Of a DNA stretch of 64,000 nt, positions 17,461 through 25,816 are shown in pieces (position 1 is the stretch's first letter; the number at the start of each line of letters is the position of its first letter). Origin of the DNA: CAVRZJ01 sp964594125 (lineage in GTDB: Bacteria > Acidobacteriota > Thermoanaerobaculia > Thermoanaerobaculales > Thermoanaerobaculaceae); NCBI GenBank assembly GCA_964594125.1, contig CAZQLL010000009.1:62001-126000 (forward strand), in the 5' to 3' direction. The position numbers were made by a program, and so were the translations under genes. The notes beneath the pieces were generated by a model, which did no database searches, was not told the origin of the DNA, and saw only the letters and a list, made by a program, of their open reading frames with translations.

Positions 17461-18188
17461 CGCCACGCGACTCACTCTCTGCCAGGGATCTGGTCAAGCG
17501 CTACCGCGGACGGGCGGTCGTGGACGGCGTCTCGATCGAGCTGCACGCCGGCGAGGTCGTCGGTCTGCTCGGCCCGAACGGCGCGGGCAAGACCACCACG
17601 TTCTACATGCTCGTCGGCCTCGTGCGGCCCGACGCCGGCACCGTCTGGGTGGGAGACACCGACGTCACCGGCCTGCCGATGTACCGCCGGGCCCGGCTCG
17701 GCGTCTCGTACCTGCCGCAGGAGGCCTCGGTCTTCCGGCGCCTCACCGTGGAGGAGAACCTCTTCGGCGTCCTCGAGCTGCTCGGGGTGCCGTTCGCCGA
17801 GGCCGAAGCGCGCGTCGGCGCCCTCCTCGAGGAGTTCGGCATCGCGGCCGTGCGCCACCAGCGGGCCGACACGCTGTCGGGGGGGGAGCGGCGGCGCGTC
17901 GAAATCGCCCGCGCCCTCGTCACCGAGCCGAAGTTCCTCCTCCTCGACGAGCCGTTCGCAGGCATCGACCCGCTCACGGTGATCGACATCCAGAAGCTGA
18001 TCCGGCACCTTCGCGGCAACGGGTACGGCGTGCTGATCACCGACCACAACGTCCGGGACACCTTGAAAATCACCGATCGAGCCTCTATCATCAAGGACGG
18101 CAAGGTTTTTGCAAAGGGCGACCCGGAATCGCTCGCCCTCGACGCTCTGGTACGGCAAGTCTATCTGGGAGAGGAGTTTCAGCTCTAG
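17457..18188 (+). CDS. lptB: LPS export ABC transporter ATP-binding protein
   Basis: The ATPase that powers extraction of LPS from the inner membrane, as a dimer with LptF and LptG. The 243-residue protein shows Walker A GPNGAGKTT at 39-47, the Q-loop in YLPQEASVF, signature LSGGERRRVEIARAL, Walker B FLLLDEPFAGIDP and the H-loop in LITDHNVRDTL. The strings YLPQEASVFRRLTVEEN and DHNVRDTL are specific to LptB. Start ATG overlaps the LptC/OstA stop by 4 nt. Its membrane partner LptF-LptG is encoded separately at 30702. Confidence 0.97.
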   Translation: MTPRDSLSARDLVKRYRGRAVVDGVSIELHAGEVVGLLGPNGAGKTTTFYMLVGLVRPDAGTVWVGDTDVTGLPMYRRARLGVSYLPQEASVFRRLTVEENLFGVLELLGVPFAEAEARVGALLEEFGIAAVRHQRADTLSGGERRRVEIARALVTEPKFLLLDEPFAGIDPLTVIDIQKLIRHLRGNGYGVLITDHNVRDTLKITDRASIIKDGKVFAKGDPESLALDALVRQVYLGEEFQL

Positions 18189-18192
18189 CCTC

Positions 18193-19740
18193 ATGGCCCT
18201 CGAACAGAAGCTCCACCTCAAGCTCGCACAGCGCCTGGTGATGACGCCGACGCTGCAGCAGGCGATCAAGCTGCTGCAGCTCTCCCGCCTCGAGCTCGAG
18301 CAGGCGCTCGGCCAGGAGCTGCAGACCAACCCCGTGCTCGAGCTCGCCGACGAGGCGCCGGGCGAGGACGAGGCGGCGCTCGACGCGGCGGAGGGCGAGC
18401 CAGGGAAGGGAGGCGACGCCGCCAGCGAGGACGACGGCGGAGAACCGCCGGTTGCCTCCCGAGACGGCGCCGATGGACCGGAGGAGGGCTTGGCGGCTGC
18501 CGCGGCGGAAGGCGGCGGGGAGGCCGGCGACGCCTACGGCGAGGTCGAGCTCGACGCGCTCTTCACCAACTACCTGCACGACTCGCCGACGGTCGGGGCT
18601 ACGTGGGAGGACGGTGACGACGCGCCCCTCGACAACTCGCCCGCTCCCGCCGCCAGCCTCTACGGCGCGCTGGCGGCGCAGCTCGGGTTGCTCGAGGTCG
18701 ACGCGGAGCTGCGCCCGATCTGCGACTTCGTGCTGGGCAACCTCGACCCCGACGGCTACCTGCGGCTGAGCGACGGAGAGATCGCCGAGCAGCTCGGCGT
18801 GCGCCCGGAGAACGTGGCCGAGGCGGTCGCGATCGTGCAACGCCTCGACCCGGCGGGAATCGGGGCGCGCGATCTCAGGGAGTGCTTCCTGCTCCAGCTC
18901 GACCGCCGGGCGTGGGAGCCCGAGCTGCAGGAGCCCGCGGCGCTCGCCCGGCGCATCGTCGCCGGCGCGCTGGATGACCTGTTGCACCAGCGCTGGGACG
19001 CGCTGACGCACCGCTTCGGGGTCGCCAAGGACCGCATTCGCGCCATGCTCGAGGTGATCCGGCGGCTCGACCCGCGGCCGGGCGCCGCACTCGGGCCCGA
19101 CCACAACACGGTGATCGAGCCCGACGTGCTCGCCGTGCGGGTCGGTGATTCGTGGCGGATCTCGCTCAACGACGAAGGGTTGCCGCGACTGCGACTGTCG
19201 GCCCGGTACATGCGCATGCTGCAGTCGCGGTCGCTCGACGGCGAGGCTTCCGGGTACCTGCGCGAACGCATGCGCGCCGCGCTCTGGTTCCTGCGCTCGG
19301 TCGAGCAGCGCCAGAACACCATTATTCGGGTCTCCGAGGCCATCGTCCGCCGCCAGCGCGACTTTCTCGAGCACGGCATCGCGCACCTGCGGCCCCTCGT
19401 GCTGAGGGACATCGCCGACGACATCGGCATGCACGAGTCGACCGTCAGCCGGGTCGTCGCCAACAAGTTCATCTCGACGCCGCGCGGCGTGTTCCCCCTC
19501 AAGTTCTTCTTCCACTCGTCGATCTCGCACGCCGTCGACGGCGACATCTCCTCGGTCGTCGTGAAGGAGCGCATCAAGGAGCTGATCTCCGGCGAGGAGG
19601 CGAAGAAACCGCTGTCCGACGCGCGCGTCGCCCGCCAGCTCAACCGGCTGGGCATCCGCATCGCGCGCCGCACCGTCGCCAAGTATCGCGAAGAGCTCGG
19701 GATACCCTCGTCGGAGCACAGGCGGCGGTCGCTGCGTTGA
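18193..19740 (+). CDS. rpoN: RNA polymerase sigma-54 factor
   Basis: Sigma-54 (515 residues) directs transcription from -24/-12 promoters with AAA+ activators. Region I is Gln/Leu-rich (LAQRLVMTPTLQQAIKLLQLS). An acidic Gly/Glu-rich region II spans about 55-130. The core-binding domain follows, and the C-terminus carries the HTH (MHESTVSRVVANKFI) and the RpoN box within ARRTVAKYREELGI. ATG 18193 begins MALEQKLHLKLAQ; upstream codons read into lptB. Gene order lptB-rpoN-hpf-ptsN is the one known from proteobacteria. I found no clear -24/-12 site in the window. Confidence 0.97.
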   Translation: MALEQKLHLKLAQRLVMTPTLQQAIKLLQLSRLELEQALGQELQTNPVLELADEAPGEDEAALDAAEGEPGKGGDAASEDDGGEPPVASRDGADGPEEGLAAAAAEGGGEAGDAYGEVELDALFTNYLHDSPTVGATWEDGDDAPLDNSPAPAASLYGALAAQLGLLEVDAELRPICDFVLGNLDPDGYLRLSDGEIAEQLGVRPENVAEAVAIVQRLDPAGIGARDLRECFLLQLDRRAWEPELQEPAALARRIVAGALDDLLHQRWDALTHRFGVAKDRIRAMLEVIRRLDPRPGAALGPDHNTVIEPDVLAVRVGDSWRISLNDEGLPRLRLSARYMRMLQSRSLDGEASGYLRERMRAALWFLRSVEQRQNTIIRVSEAIVRRQRDFLEHGIAHLRPLVLRDIADDIGMHESTVSRVVANKFISTPRGVFPLKFFFHSSISHAVDGDISSVVVKERIKELISGEEAKKPLSDARVARQLNRLGIRIARRTVAKYREELGIPSSEHRRRSLR

Positions 19741-19814
19741 GCGACCGGGCGCGGAAAAGGCTAGAATGAGACCGTCGGCGCCGCTCCGACCGTGAAGGGA
19801 GGCGAGCACACCCC

Positions 19815-20357
19815 ATGGACCTGGAGTTCATCGGCCGCAACACGGAGGTCACTGACCAGCAGCGGGCGATCGCGCGCAGGAAGTTCCAGAAGCTCGACAA
19901 GTACTTCAATGCCGTGCACGAGGCGCGCATAACCCTGTCGCACGAGAAGCACCGGGTGGCCGTGGAGGCGTTCATCCGGGGCAAGGACTTCGAGGTCGCC
20001 GCGTCGGCGGAGACCGGCGACTGGAGCAGCTCGCTGCAGGATGTCGTCGGCAAGCTCGAGGAGCAGGCGCGGCGGATGAAGCAGCGGCTGACCGGCCGCA
20101 AGCGCCAGCGCGAGCGCGAGGAGGACTCGAGCTGGCAGATCGCCGTCGTCGACCAAGAGTCCGTCAAGGGTGGCCGCCCGCGCGTCGTCGAGTCGCGGCA
20201 CGTCCCCGTGCTCCCGATGACCGTCGAGGAGGCGGCGCTGCAGCTCGAGGCGTCGGGCGAGGACTTCATCGTCTTCCGCGAGGCCGACAGCGACAAGGTC
20301 AACGTTCTTTACAAGCGGCGCGACCGCACGTACGGCCTGGTGACGCCGGAGTACTAG
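19815..20357 (+). CDS. hpf: Ribosome hibernation promoting factor, long form
   Basis: HPF binds the 30S decoding region and, in the long form, dimerises ribosomes to 100S in stationary phase. The N-terminal domain (1 to about 100) begins MDLEFIGRNTEVTDQQ. A charged linker (KRQREREEDS) leads to the C-terminal dimerisation domain (about 125-180, RHVPVLPMTVEEAALQLE ... KVNVLYKRRD). At 180 residues it is the long form of non-gamma bacteria. AAGGGAGG precedes ATG by 12 nt and TAGAAT lies at 19762-19767, so this gene may also be transcribed separately from rpoN. Confidence 0.95.
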   Translation: MDLEFIGRNTEVTDQQRAIARRKFQKLDKYFNAVHEARITLSHEKHRVAVEAFIRGKDFEVAASAETGDWSSSLQDVVGKLEEQARRMKQRLTGRKRQREREEDSSWQIAVVDQESVKGGRPRVVESRHVPVLPMTVEEAALQLEASGEDFIVFREADSDKVNVLYKRRDRTYGLVTPEY

Positions 20358-20379
20358 TCCGGACGAGGATCGGCGGCCA

Positions 20380-20841
20380 GTGAAGCTCAGCCATCTTCTG
20401 CGGCCCGAGCACATCCTGCTCGACATCCCGGTCGAGACGAGGGAGGAGTTGCTGGCGTACGTGGCCCAGCACCTCGAGCGCGAAGGCACGATCCGCGACG
20501 CCCGCGACCTCGTCGAGCTGTTGCTCGAGCGCGAGCGCCTGGGCGCCACCGTCGTCGGCGAGCAGACCGCCATCCCCCACTGCAAGGTGGCGGGTCTCAA
20601 GTACATCGTGGCGGTTCTCGCGCGCCTGCGGGAGCCCATCCAGTTCGGCAGCGAGGACGCCGAGCGCGTCCGGCTGTTCTTCTTCGTGCTCTCACCGCGG
20701 GAACAGCCGGCAGCTCACCTGCAGGTGCTCGCGAACATCGCCAGGCTGTTGCGCAACCCCGCGGCGCGCCGCTCGTTTCTCGAGATCGGCAGCCCCGAGG
20801 CGCTCGCCGCGGCGATCAACCGGCTGGAGGCCGCGGGGTGA
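20380..20841 (+). CDS. ptsN: PTS IIA-like nitrogen-regulatory protein (EIIA-Ntr)
   Basis: A 153-residue EIIA of the fructose/Ntr class, phosphorylated at His67 in the motif TAIPHCK. PtsN acts as a regulator rather than a sugar carrier, controlling for example K transport and envelope stress in proteobacteria (family knowledge). It starts with GTG 20380 and its stop overlaps the HPr kinase start (GTGA). Context with rpoN, hpf and rapZ is typical of the PTS-Ntr branch. Confidence 0.92.
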   Translation: MKLSHLLRPEHILLDIPVETREELLAYVAQHLEREGTIRDARDLVELLLERERLGATVVGEQTAIPHCKVAGLKYIVAVLARLREPIQFGSEDAERVRLFFFVLSPREQPAAHLQVLANIARLLRNPAARRSFLEIGSPEALAAAINRLEAAG

Positions 20842-21788
20842 CCCAGCGCGGCGAGCCGCTGACCGCCGAGCGGGTGCTGCGCGAGCGGCGGCTCACCGCG
20901 CTCGGCTGGCAGCTCCTGGCGGGCGAGCGCGGGTTGGCGCGCCCGATCACCAACCCCCGCCTGCAGAAACCCGGCTTGGCGCTCGCAGGCTACCTCGATT
21001 ACGTCAAGCCGGGGCGGGTGCAGGTGATCGGGTCGAGCGAGGCGGAGTTCCTGTGCACACTGCCGTCCGAGGTGGTGGCGGCGCGGGTCGAGGCGCTCGT
21101 CGGCCTCGAGCCGCCGCTCGTGGTCGTGTGCAAGGGGATGCGCGAGACCGCCGAGCACTTTGCCGCGCCGTGCAACCGGCTCGGCGTGCCGCTCGCGGTC
21201 AGCGAGGCGACCACCTCCGCGGTGATCGAAGCGCTCTCGGCGACGCTCGAGTTCCTGCTGGCGCCGCGCGAAACCAGGCACGGCGACCTCCTCGACATCT
21301 TCGCGATCGGCGTGCTGCTCCTCGGCGAATCGGGGTCGGGCAAGAGCGAGTGCGCCCTCGAGCTGGTACACCGGGGGCACCGGCTCGTCGCCGACGACGT
21401 GGTCGAGATCTATCGCCTGCGCAACGAGGAGCTGATCGGCCAGGCGCCCGAGGAGGTCCGCGGCCTGATGGAGGTCCGCGGCCTCGGCCTGATCTCGATC
21501 GAGCAGCTCTTCGGCGTCGTCGCGGTGCGGGACAACAAACCGATCGACCTGCTCATCAAGCTCGTTCCCGAGAACACGGTGCGGCTCGAGCGCCTGGGCC
21601 TGGTGGAGAGCACGGAGGAGATCCTCGGAATCTCGCGGCCCGTGCTCACGGTACCCGTCGCGCCCGGCCGCAGCCTGGCGCTGCTGGTGGAGTGCGCGGC
21701 CCGCAAGTACCTGCTCGGTCAGCGGGGCGTGGCCGACCTTGCGATCGAGTACCTGCTGCGCCACGACAGCCGCCTCGTCCGGCCATGA
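20838..21788 (+). CDS. hprK: HPr kinase/phosphorylase
   Basis: HprK phosphorylates HPr at Ser46 with ATP and removes the phosphate by phosphorolysis. The 316-residue protein has the N-terminal domain to about 135, catalytic His148 in ETRHGD, Walker A GESGSGKS at 163-170, the acidic DD at 186-187 and the family signature EVRGLGLISIEQLFG. Its substrate HPr (23390) is in the next unit and keeps the Ser46 site. GTG start overlaps ptsN; stop overlaps rapZ (ATGA). Confidence 0.96.
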   Translation: MTQRGEPLTAERVLRERRLTALGWQLLAGERGLARPITNPRLQKPGLALAGYLDYVKPGRVQVIGSSEAEFLCTLPSEVVAARVEALVGLEPPLVVVCKGMRETAEHFAAPCNRLGVPLAVSEATTSAVIEALSATLEFLLAPRETRHGDLLDIFAIGVLLLGESGSGKSECALELVHRGHRLVADDVVEIYRLRNEELIGQAPEEVRGLMEVRGLGLISIEQLFGVVAVRDNKPIDLLIKLVPENTVRLERLGLVESTEEILGISRPVLTVPVAPGRSLALLVECAARKYLLGQRGVADLAIEYLLRHDSRLVRP

Positions 21789-22657
21789 GCGAGGCGCGCG
21801 GCGGGGTCAGGGCGATCGTGCTCACCGGCCTGTCCGGCGCCGGTAAGAGCGTGGCCACCCGGTGCTTCGAGGACCTCGGCTACCGGTGTGTGGACAACGT
21901 GCCGCTCGAGCTGCTCGAGGCGTTCTTCGCGCACGCATGGGGCGCGCCTGGGCCGCCGTGGGTGTTCGTCGTCGACGTGCGCGCCGCGGGGTTCGCCGGC
22001 GCGTTCCCCGACCGGCTGCGGGAGCTGCGCGAGCGCTTCCCGGGACTGCGGATGCTCTTCACCGAGGCGACGACCGACTCGCTGGTGCGCCGCTTCTCGG
22101 AGACGCGCCGGCCGCACCCCTATCGCCACCTCGCGCTGGCCGACGCCGTGCGCCGGGAGCGGGAGGAGCTCGGCGCCGTGCGCGCGCTCGCCGACGAGGT
22201 GCTGGACACCACGGGCCTGAGCCCGCACGAGCTGCGCGCCGCGATTGCGAGGCGCTTCGGGACCACGGACCAGGCGCTGCCGATGGTCGTCCGTTGCGAG
22301 AGCTTCGGTTTCCGCTACGGCCTGCCGCCCGACGCGAACCTCGTGTTCGACCTCCGCTTCCTGCCGAACCCGCACTTCGTGCCCGCGCTCCGCCCGCTGG
22401 CCGGCGACGACGAGCGGGTGCGCGCGTGGTTCGCCGCGCAGCCGGAGGTCGAAACGTTCTTTCAGCGCTTTCGCGCTCTCTGCGACGAGCTGCTCCCCGC
22501 CTACCGCGGCGAGCAGAAGAGCTATGTAGTGATCGCCTTCGGCTGCACAGGCGGCCGCCATCGCTCGGTCTACTTCGCCGACCGCCTCGCCGAGCACCTG
22601 GCCGCCCGCCAGTGGGTCGTCTCGGTGCACCACCGCGACCGCGATCGCGAGCAGTAG
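21785..22657 (+). CDS. rapZ: RapZ-like nucleotide-binding protein (YvcJ/RapZ family)
   Basis: A 290-residue P-loop protein: Walker A GLSGAGKS at 15-22, the RFSETRRPHP motif, and the C-terminal GCTGGRHRSVYFADRLAEHL. In E. coli RapZ senses glucosamine-6-phosphate and directs GlmZ decay; in Bacillus the homologue YvcJ hydrolyses nucleotides. Which role applies here is not known, and no GlmZ/GlmY-type RNA is evident. It is the last gene of the accA-to-rapZ run, with a 308-base gap following. Confidence 0.93.
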   Translation: MSEARGGVRAIVLTGLSGAGKSVATRCFEDLGYRCVDNVPLELLEAFFAHAWGAPGPPWVFVVDVRAAGFAGAFPDRLRELRERFPGLRMLFTEATTDSLVRRFSETRRPHPYRHLALADAVRREREELGAVRALADEVLDTTGLSPHELRAAIARRFGTTDQALPMVVRCESFGFRYGLPPDANLVFDLRFLPNPHFVPALRPLAGDDERVRAWFAAQPEVETFFQRFRALCDELLPAYRGEQKSYVVIAFGCTGGRHRSVYFADRLAEHLAARQWVVSVHHRDRDREQ

Positions 22658-22965
22658 AGGCAGGCAGGAGGCAAGAGGCAGAGGGCAAGAGGGAGGACGG
22701 ATGGATGCACGACCGTCGACGCCGAAGGGGCGTGCGCGCTCGTACCCTTGCGAATCCCTCCCGCATCCCGCGTTCCGTCGACTGGTCTTGCCTCTTGCCC
22801 GTTACCCCCTGCCGGCCTCTGCTCCGAGCATGCGGGTGAGCTGGGCAGCCTCCTCCTGCAACCCGCGCTCTCGACTCCAGGCGGGGCATCGGCCTCCCGT
22901 TCGACCCCGACTTCGTTCTCATCCTCCGTGGTGCCGGGAACCGGCATCGCGACTATAATCCCCGC
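22658..22965. other. Intergenic, purine-rich, with inverted repeat and promoter
   Basis: This gap after rapZ begins with a purine-rich stretch of GGCAAGAGGCA-like words. An 11-bp element at 22670-22680 is matched by its inverse at 22789-22799. No credible ORF is seen on either strand. The last 12 bases before the EIIA gene contain TATAAT (22954-22959). Low-complexity decay or a long-stem RNA are both possible. Confidence 0.5.
22954..22959 (+). promoter_or_regulatory. -10 box of the EIIA-HPr-EI unit, leaderless
   Basis: A perfect TATAAT ends 6 nt before the EIIA start codon. The -35 is not evident. Confidence 0.6.
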
Positions 22966-23409
22966 ATGGTCGGGATCCTCGTGGTATCGCACGGACGGCT
23001 GGCGACCGAGCTGCTCGCGGCGGCACGCACCATCGAGCCGGCGCTGAGCGAGCAGGCGCGGGCGATTACGCTCGACTGGAACGTGGAGCCGGATGCTGCC
23101 CGATCCGAGATCGCCCGGGCGCTCAAGGAGCTCGACACCGGCGACGGCGTGGTGGTGCTGACCGACATGTTCGGCGGCACGCCGACCAACCTGTCCGTCT
23201 CGTTCCTCGACCCGGCGCGCTCGGAGGTCGTCACCGGCGCCAACCTGCCGATGCTCATCAAGCTCGCGAGCGTCCGGCGCAGCAACAGCCAGCCGCTGCG
23301 CGAGCTCGCGAGAGTCGTCGCCGAGAAGGGTCAGAAGAGCATCTACGTGGTGAGCGAGATCCTGGCCCACCGACCCGGAGCCCGCGGCGATGATCCAGCG
23401 CACTCTTGA
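22966..23409 (+). CDS. PTS mannose-family EIIA domain protein
   Basis: A 147-residue EIIA of the mannose class with the phosphorylated histidine at His9 (VVSHGRLA). The loop VVLTDMFGGTPTNLS is the family signature. EIIA-Man normally hands phosphate to EIIB of a sugar permease; no EIIB, EIIC or EIID gene is present here, so a regulatory or dihydroxyacetone-kinase-like role must be considered. It overlaps ptsH by 20 nt and heads the EIIA-HPr-EI unit. The mRNA is likely leaderless (TATAAT, 6-nt gap). Confidence 0.9.
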   Translation: MVGILVVSHGRLATELLAAARTIEPALSEQARAITLDWNVEPDAARSEIARALKELDTGDGVVVLTDMFGGTPTNLSVSFLDPARSEVVTGANLPMLIKLASVRRSNSQPLRELARVVAEKGQKSIYVVSEILAHRPGARGDDPAHS

Positions 23410-23659
23410 CCTGGTGAACCGGCTCGGGTTGCACGCTCGCGCTGCCGCCAAGTTCGTCCACGTGTCCAGCCGTTTCCAGTCCGATGTGCTGGTCCGGCAC
23501 AACGACGAGGAGGTCAACGGCAAGTCGATCCTCGGGCTGTTGCTGCTCGCCGCGCCGGTCGGGTCGCACCTGACGGTGACCGCCAGTGGCCAGGACGAGC
23601 TCGAGGCGCTCGCGGCGCTCGAGGAGCTGGTCAGCCAGCGTTTCGGAGAGGCCGAGTGA
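23390..23659 (+). CDS. ptsH: HPr phosphocarrier protein
   Basis: An 89-residue HPr. His15 (GLHARAAAKF) accepts phosphate from EI and passes it to EIIA. Ser46 in NGKSILGLL is the HprK regulatory site, so both ends of the HprK-HPr circuit are encoded within 3 kb. The start lies inside the end of the EIIA gene and the stop overlaps ptsI (GTGA). Confidence 0.96.
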   Translation: MIQRTLDLVNRLGLHARAAAKFVHVSSRFQSDVLVRHNDEEVNGKSILGLLLLAAPVGSHLTVTASGQDELEALAALEELVSQRFGEAE

Positions 23660-25434
23660 CCTTGCCGAGAACGCTGGTCGGCCTCCCCGTGTCGCCGGGG
23701 ATCGCCATCGGGAGGCCGCTCGTGGTCGAGAACCGGCCGCTCCCGGTGGTCCGTGTGGCGCTCGCCGCGGAGCAGGTCGAGGGGGAGGTGGAGCGGCTCC
23801 GGGCAGCGGCGCGCACCGCCGCGTCCCACATGCAGGAGCTCTCGAGCGCTGCTGCCGCGGCGGTCGGCCACGAGTACGCGTCGATCTTCGACGCCCACAA
23901 GCTGATGCTCGAGGATCCGACGCTGCTCGGCGCACTCGAGCAGGTGATCCGCAGCGAGTGCGTCAACGCCGAGTGGGCGCTTGAGTCGGTCACACGGAAG
24001 CTGCTGCAGCAGTTCGATCAGCTCGCCGACGTGTACCTCAGGGAGCGCCGCATCGACCTTCTGGACGTGGCCGCGGAGCTGCAGCGTGCGCTGCAGGGCC
24101 GAATGTCGCCGAGCCTGCACCTGCGCCCCGGAAACGGCGAACGCGTCCTCACCGCCGACGACATCCCCCCGTCGCAGGCGATCCAGCTCGCCAACGGCGC
24201 GATCGCCGGGTTCGCCTCGGAGGCCGGCGGGGCCACCTCCCACACGACGATCATCGCCAAGTCGCTCGGCATCCCGGCCGTTGTGGGGGTGAGCGGCCTG
24301 GTCGCCGCGGCGGCGCGGTCCGCGCGGATCATCGTCGACGGCTTCGAGGGCCATGTGATCGTCGATCCCGACGAGGCGCTGGTGCGCGTCTACACGCTGC
24401 GCGCCGAGGAACATCGTCGCCGGCACGCCGAGCTGCTGCACCAGGCGGGACTGCCGCCGGTGACGTCCGACGGCCGGAGTGTCACCCTGCTGGCGAACAT
24501 CGACCTGCTGCACGAGATCGACGGGGCGCGCGCCGCCGGCGCCGAGGGCATCGGGCTGTTCCGCAGCGAGTTCCTCTTCCTCGAGGCGAGCCCCGAGCTC
24601 CCCGGAGAGGATGAGCAGATACGGGTCTACGAGGCCCTGCTGCAGGCGTTTCCGCACCACCCGGTCACCGTCCGCACCTTCGACCTCGGCGGCAAGAAGC
24701 TCGCTCGCGAGCTCCTCGGTAGTCCGGAAGCCAACCCGGTCCTCGGCCTGCGCGGCGTCAGGCTGTGCCTGCAGAAACCCGACTTCTTCCTCACCCAGCT
24801 CCGCGCCCTGCTGCGGGCGGCCGGCGCCGCGGCGGGGAACCTGCGGATCATGGTACCGATGGTCGGCAGCGTCGACGAGATCCGCACGGTTCGCGTGCTG
24901 CTCTCGCGTGTGGCGGCCGAGCTGCGCGCCCGCGGAGCCGCGGTTCCCGACCGGGTCGCGCTCGGGGCGATGGTCGAGGTCCCGGCGGCGGCGCTCATCG
25001 TCGAGCACCTGGCCCGCGAGGTCGATTTCTTCGCCATCGGGACCAACGACCTCACGCAGTACACGCTCGCCGTCGACCGCGCCAACGAGCAGGTCGCGGA
25101 CCTCTACAGGCCGTTGCACCCCGCCGTGCTGCGGCTGGTGGACCGGGTGATCGCCGCGGGGAGGGACGCGGGAATCCCGGTCTCGATGTGCGGCGAGCTG
25201 GCAGCGGATCCGCTCGCCGTGCCGGTGCTGCTGGGTCTCGGCCTGGAGGAGTTCTCGATGCACGCCCAGGCCCTGCCTTCGGTTCGTAACATCATTAGAT
25301 CTATAACTTTCCGCGAAGCTAAGCGGATTGCACAGCGTGCGCTCGCGCTGCCCTCCGCCAAGGCCGTCGAGGAGTACCTGCTGGAGCGGCTCGCGGGCTT
25401 GCTCGCGCACCTGAAGGTGAGGATACGGCTGTGA
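23656..25434 (+). CDS. ptsI: PTS enzyme I (phosphoenolpyruvate-protein phosphotransferase)
   Basis: EI transfers phosphate from PEP to HPr. The 592-residue chain shows the swivel domain with active His196 in GGATSHTTII, then the PEP-binding TIM barrel: GIGLFRSEFLFL, IMVPMVGSVDE, GAMVEVPAAAL, FFAIGTNDLTQY and the catalytic Cys in SMCGELA. Length is normal. The codons near 25285-25330 are unlike the rest of the gene (ATT, AGA, TCT, ATA, ACT), a local AT-rich island. GTG start overlaps ptsH and the stop overlaps the cupin gene. Confidence 0.97.
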   Translation: MTLPRTLVGLPVSPGIAIGRPLVVENRPLPVVRVALAAEQVEGEVERLRAAARTAASHMQELSSAAAAAVGHEYASIFDAHKLMLEDPTLLGALEQVIRSECVNAEWALESVTRKLLQQFDQLADVYLRERRIDLLDVAAELQRALQGRMSPSLHLRPGNGERVLTADDIPPSQAIQLANGAIAGFASEAGGATSHTTIIAKSLGIPAVVGVSGLVAAAARSARIIVDGFEGHVIVDPDEALVRVYTLRAEEHRRRHAELLHQAGLPPVTSDGRSVTLLANIDLLHEIDGARAAGAEGIGLFRSEFLFLEASPELPGEDEQIRVYEALLQAFPHHPVTVRTFDLGGKKLARELLGSPEANPVLGLRGVRLCLQKPDFFLTQLRALLRAAGAAAGNLRIMVPMVGSVDEIRTVRVLLSRVAAELRARGAAVPDRVALGAMVEVPAAALIVEHLAREVDFFAIGTNDLTQYTLAVDRANEQVADLYRPLHPAVLRLVDRVIAAGRDAGIPVSMCGELAADPLAVPVLLGLGLEEFSMHAQALPSVRNIIRSITFREAKRIAQRALALPSAKAVEEYLLERLAGLLAHLKVRIRL

Positions 25435-25796
25435 AGAGATTCGTCGAGAAGCCGTGGGGCGGCGAGGAGATCTTCGCGGTGACCGACCGCTACGTGGGCA
25501 AGATCCTGACCGTCCGCGCCGGCCAGGCGCTCTCGCTGCAGTATCATGTCGTCAAGGACGAGACGATGCGGGTGCTGGAGGGGGAAGGCGAGCTGCACGT
25601 CGGCCGGGAGCCGGGGAGCGGTGAGCTCGCAGTCGAGCCGATGCGGGAGGGGACGGTCCATCACATCCGCCCGGGTGTGATTCACCGACTGGTCGCCCTC
25701 ACCGACCTCCGTCTCGTCGAGGTCTCCACGCCGGAGCTCGGCGACGTCGTGCGGTTGAGCGATCGGTACGGGAGGCAGGGCACCTCGGCGCCCTGA
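25431..25796 (+). CDS. Cupin protein, mannose-6-phosphate isomerase type II-like
   Basis: A 121-residue single cupin domain. KPWGGEEIF at the start, LSLQYHVVKDETMRVLEGEGE (metal-binding His/Glu) and a HHIRPGVIHRL block match the C-terminal domain of bifunctional ManC/AlgA mannose-6-phosphate isomerases. It might isomerise fructose 6-phosphate to mannose 6-phosphate for the mutase at 5978, but small cupins of this type also serve other sugars. GTG overlaps the ptsI stop, so it is cotranscribed with the PTS genes. Confidence 0.8.
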   Translation: MKRFVEKPWGGEEIFAVTDRYVGKILTVRAGQALSLQYHVVKDETMRVLEGEGELHVGREPGSGELAVEPMREGTVHHIRPGVIHRLVALTDLRLVEVSTPELGDVVRLSDRYGRQGTSAP

Positions 25797-25816
25797 CCTC
25801 TCCGGGGAGGTGGGGC

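Noticed and set aside
22570..25410. A 946-residue minus-strand frame opposite the PTS genes
   Set aside because: Antisense shadow of ptsI, ptsH and rapZ with no domain signature.
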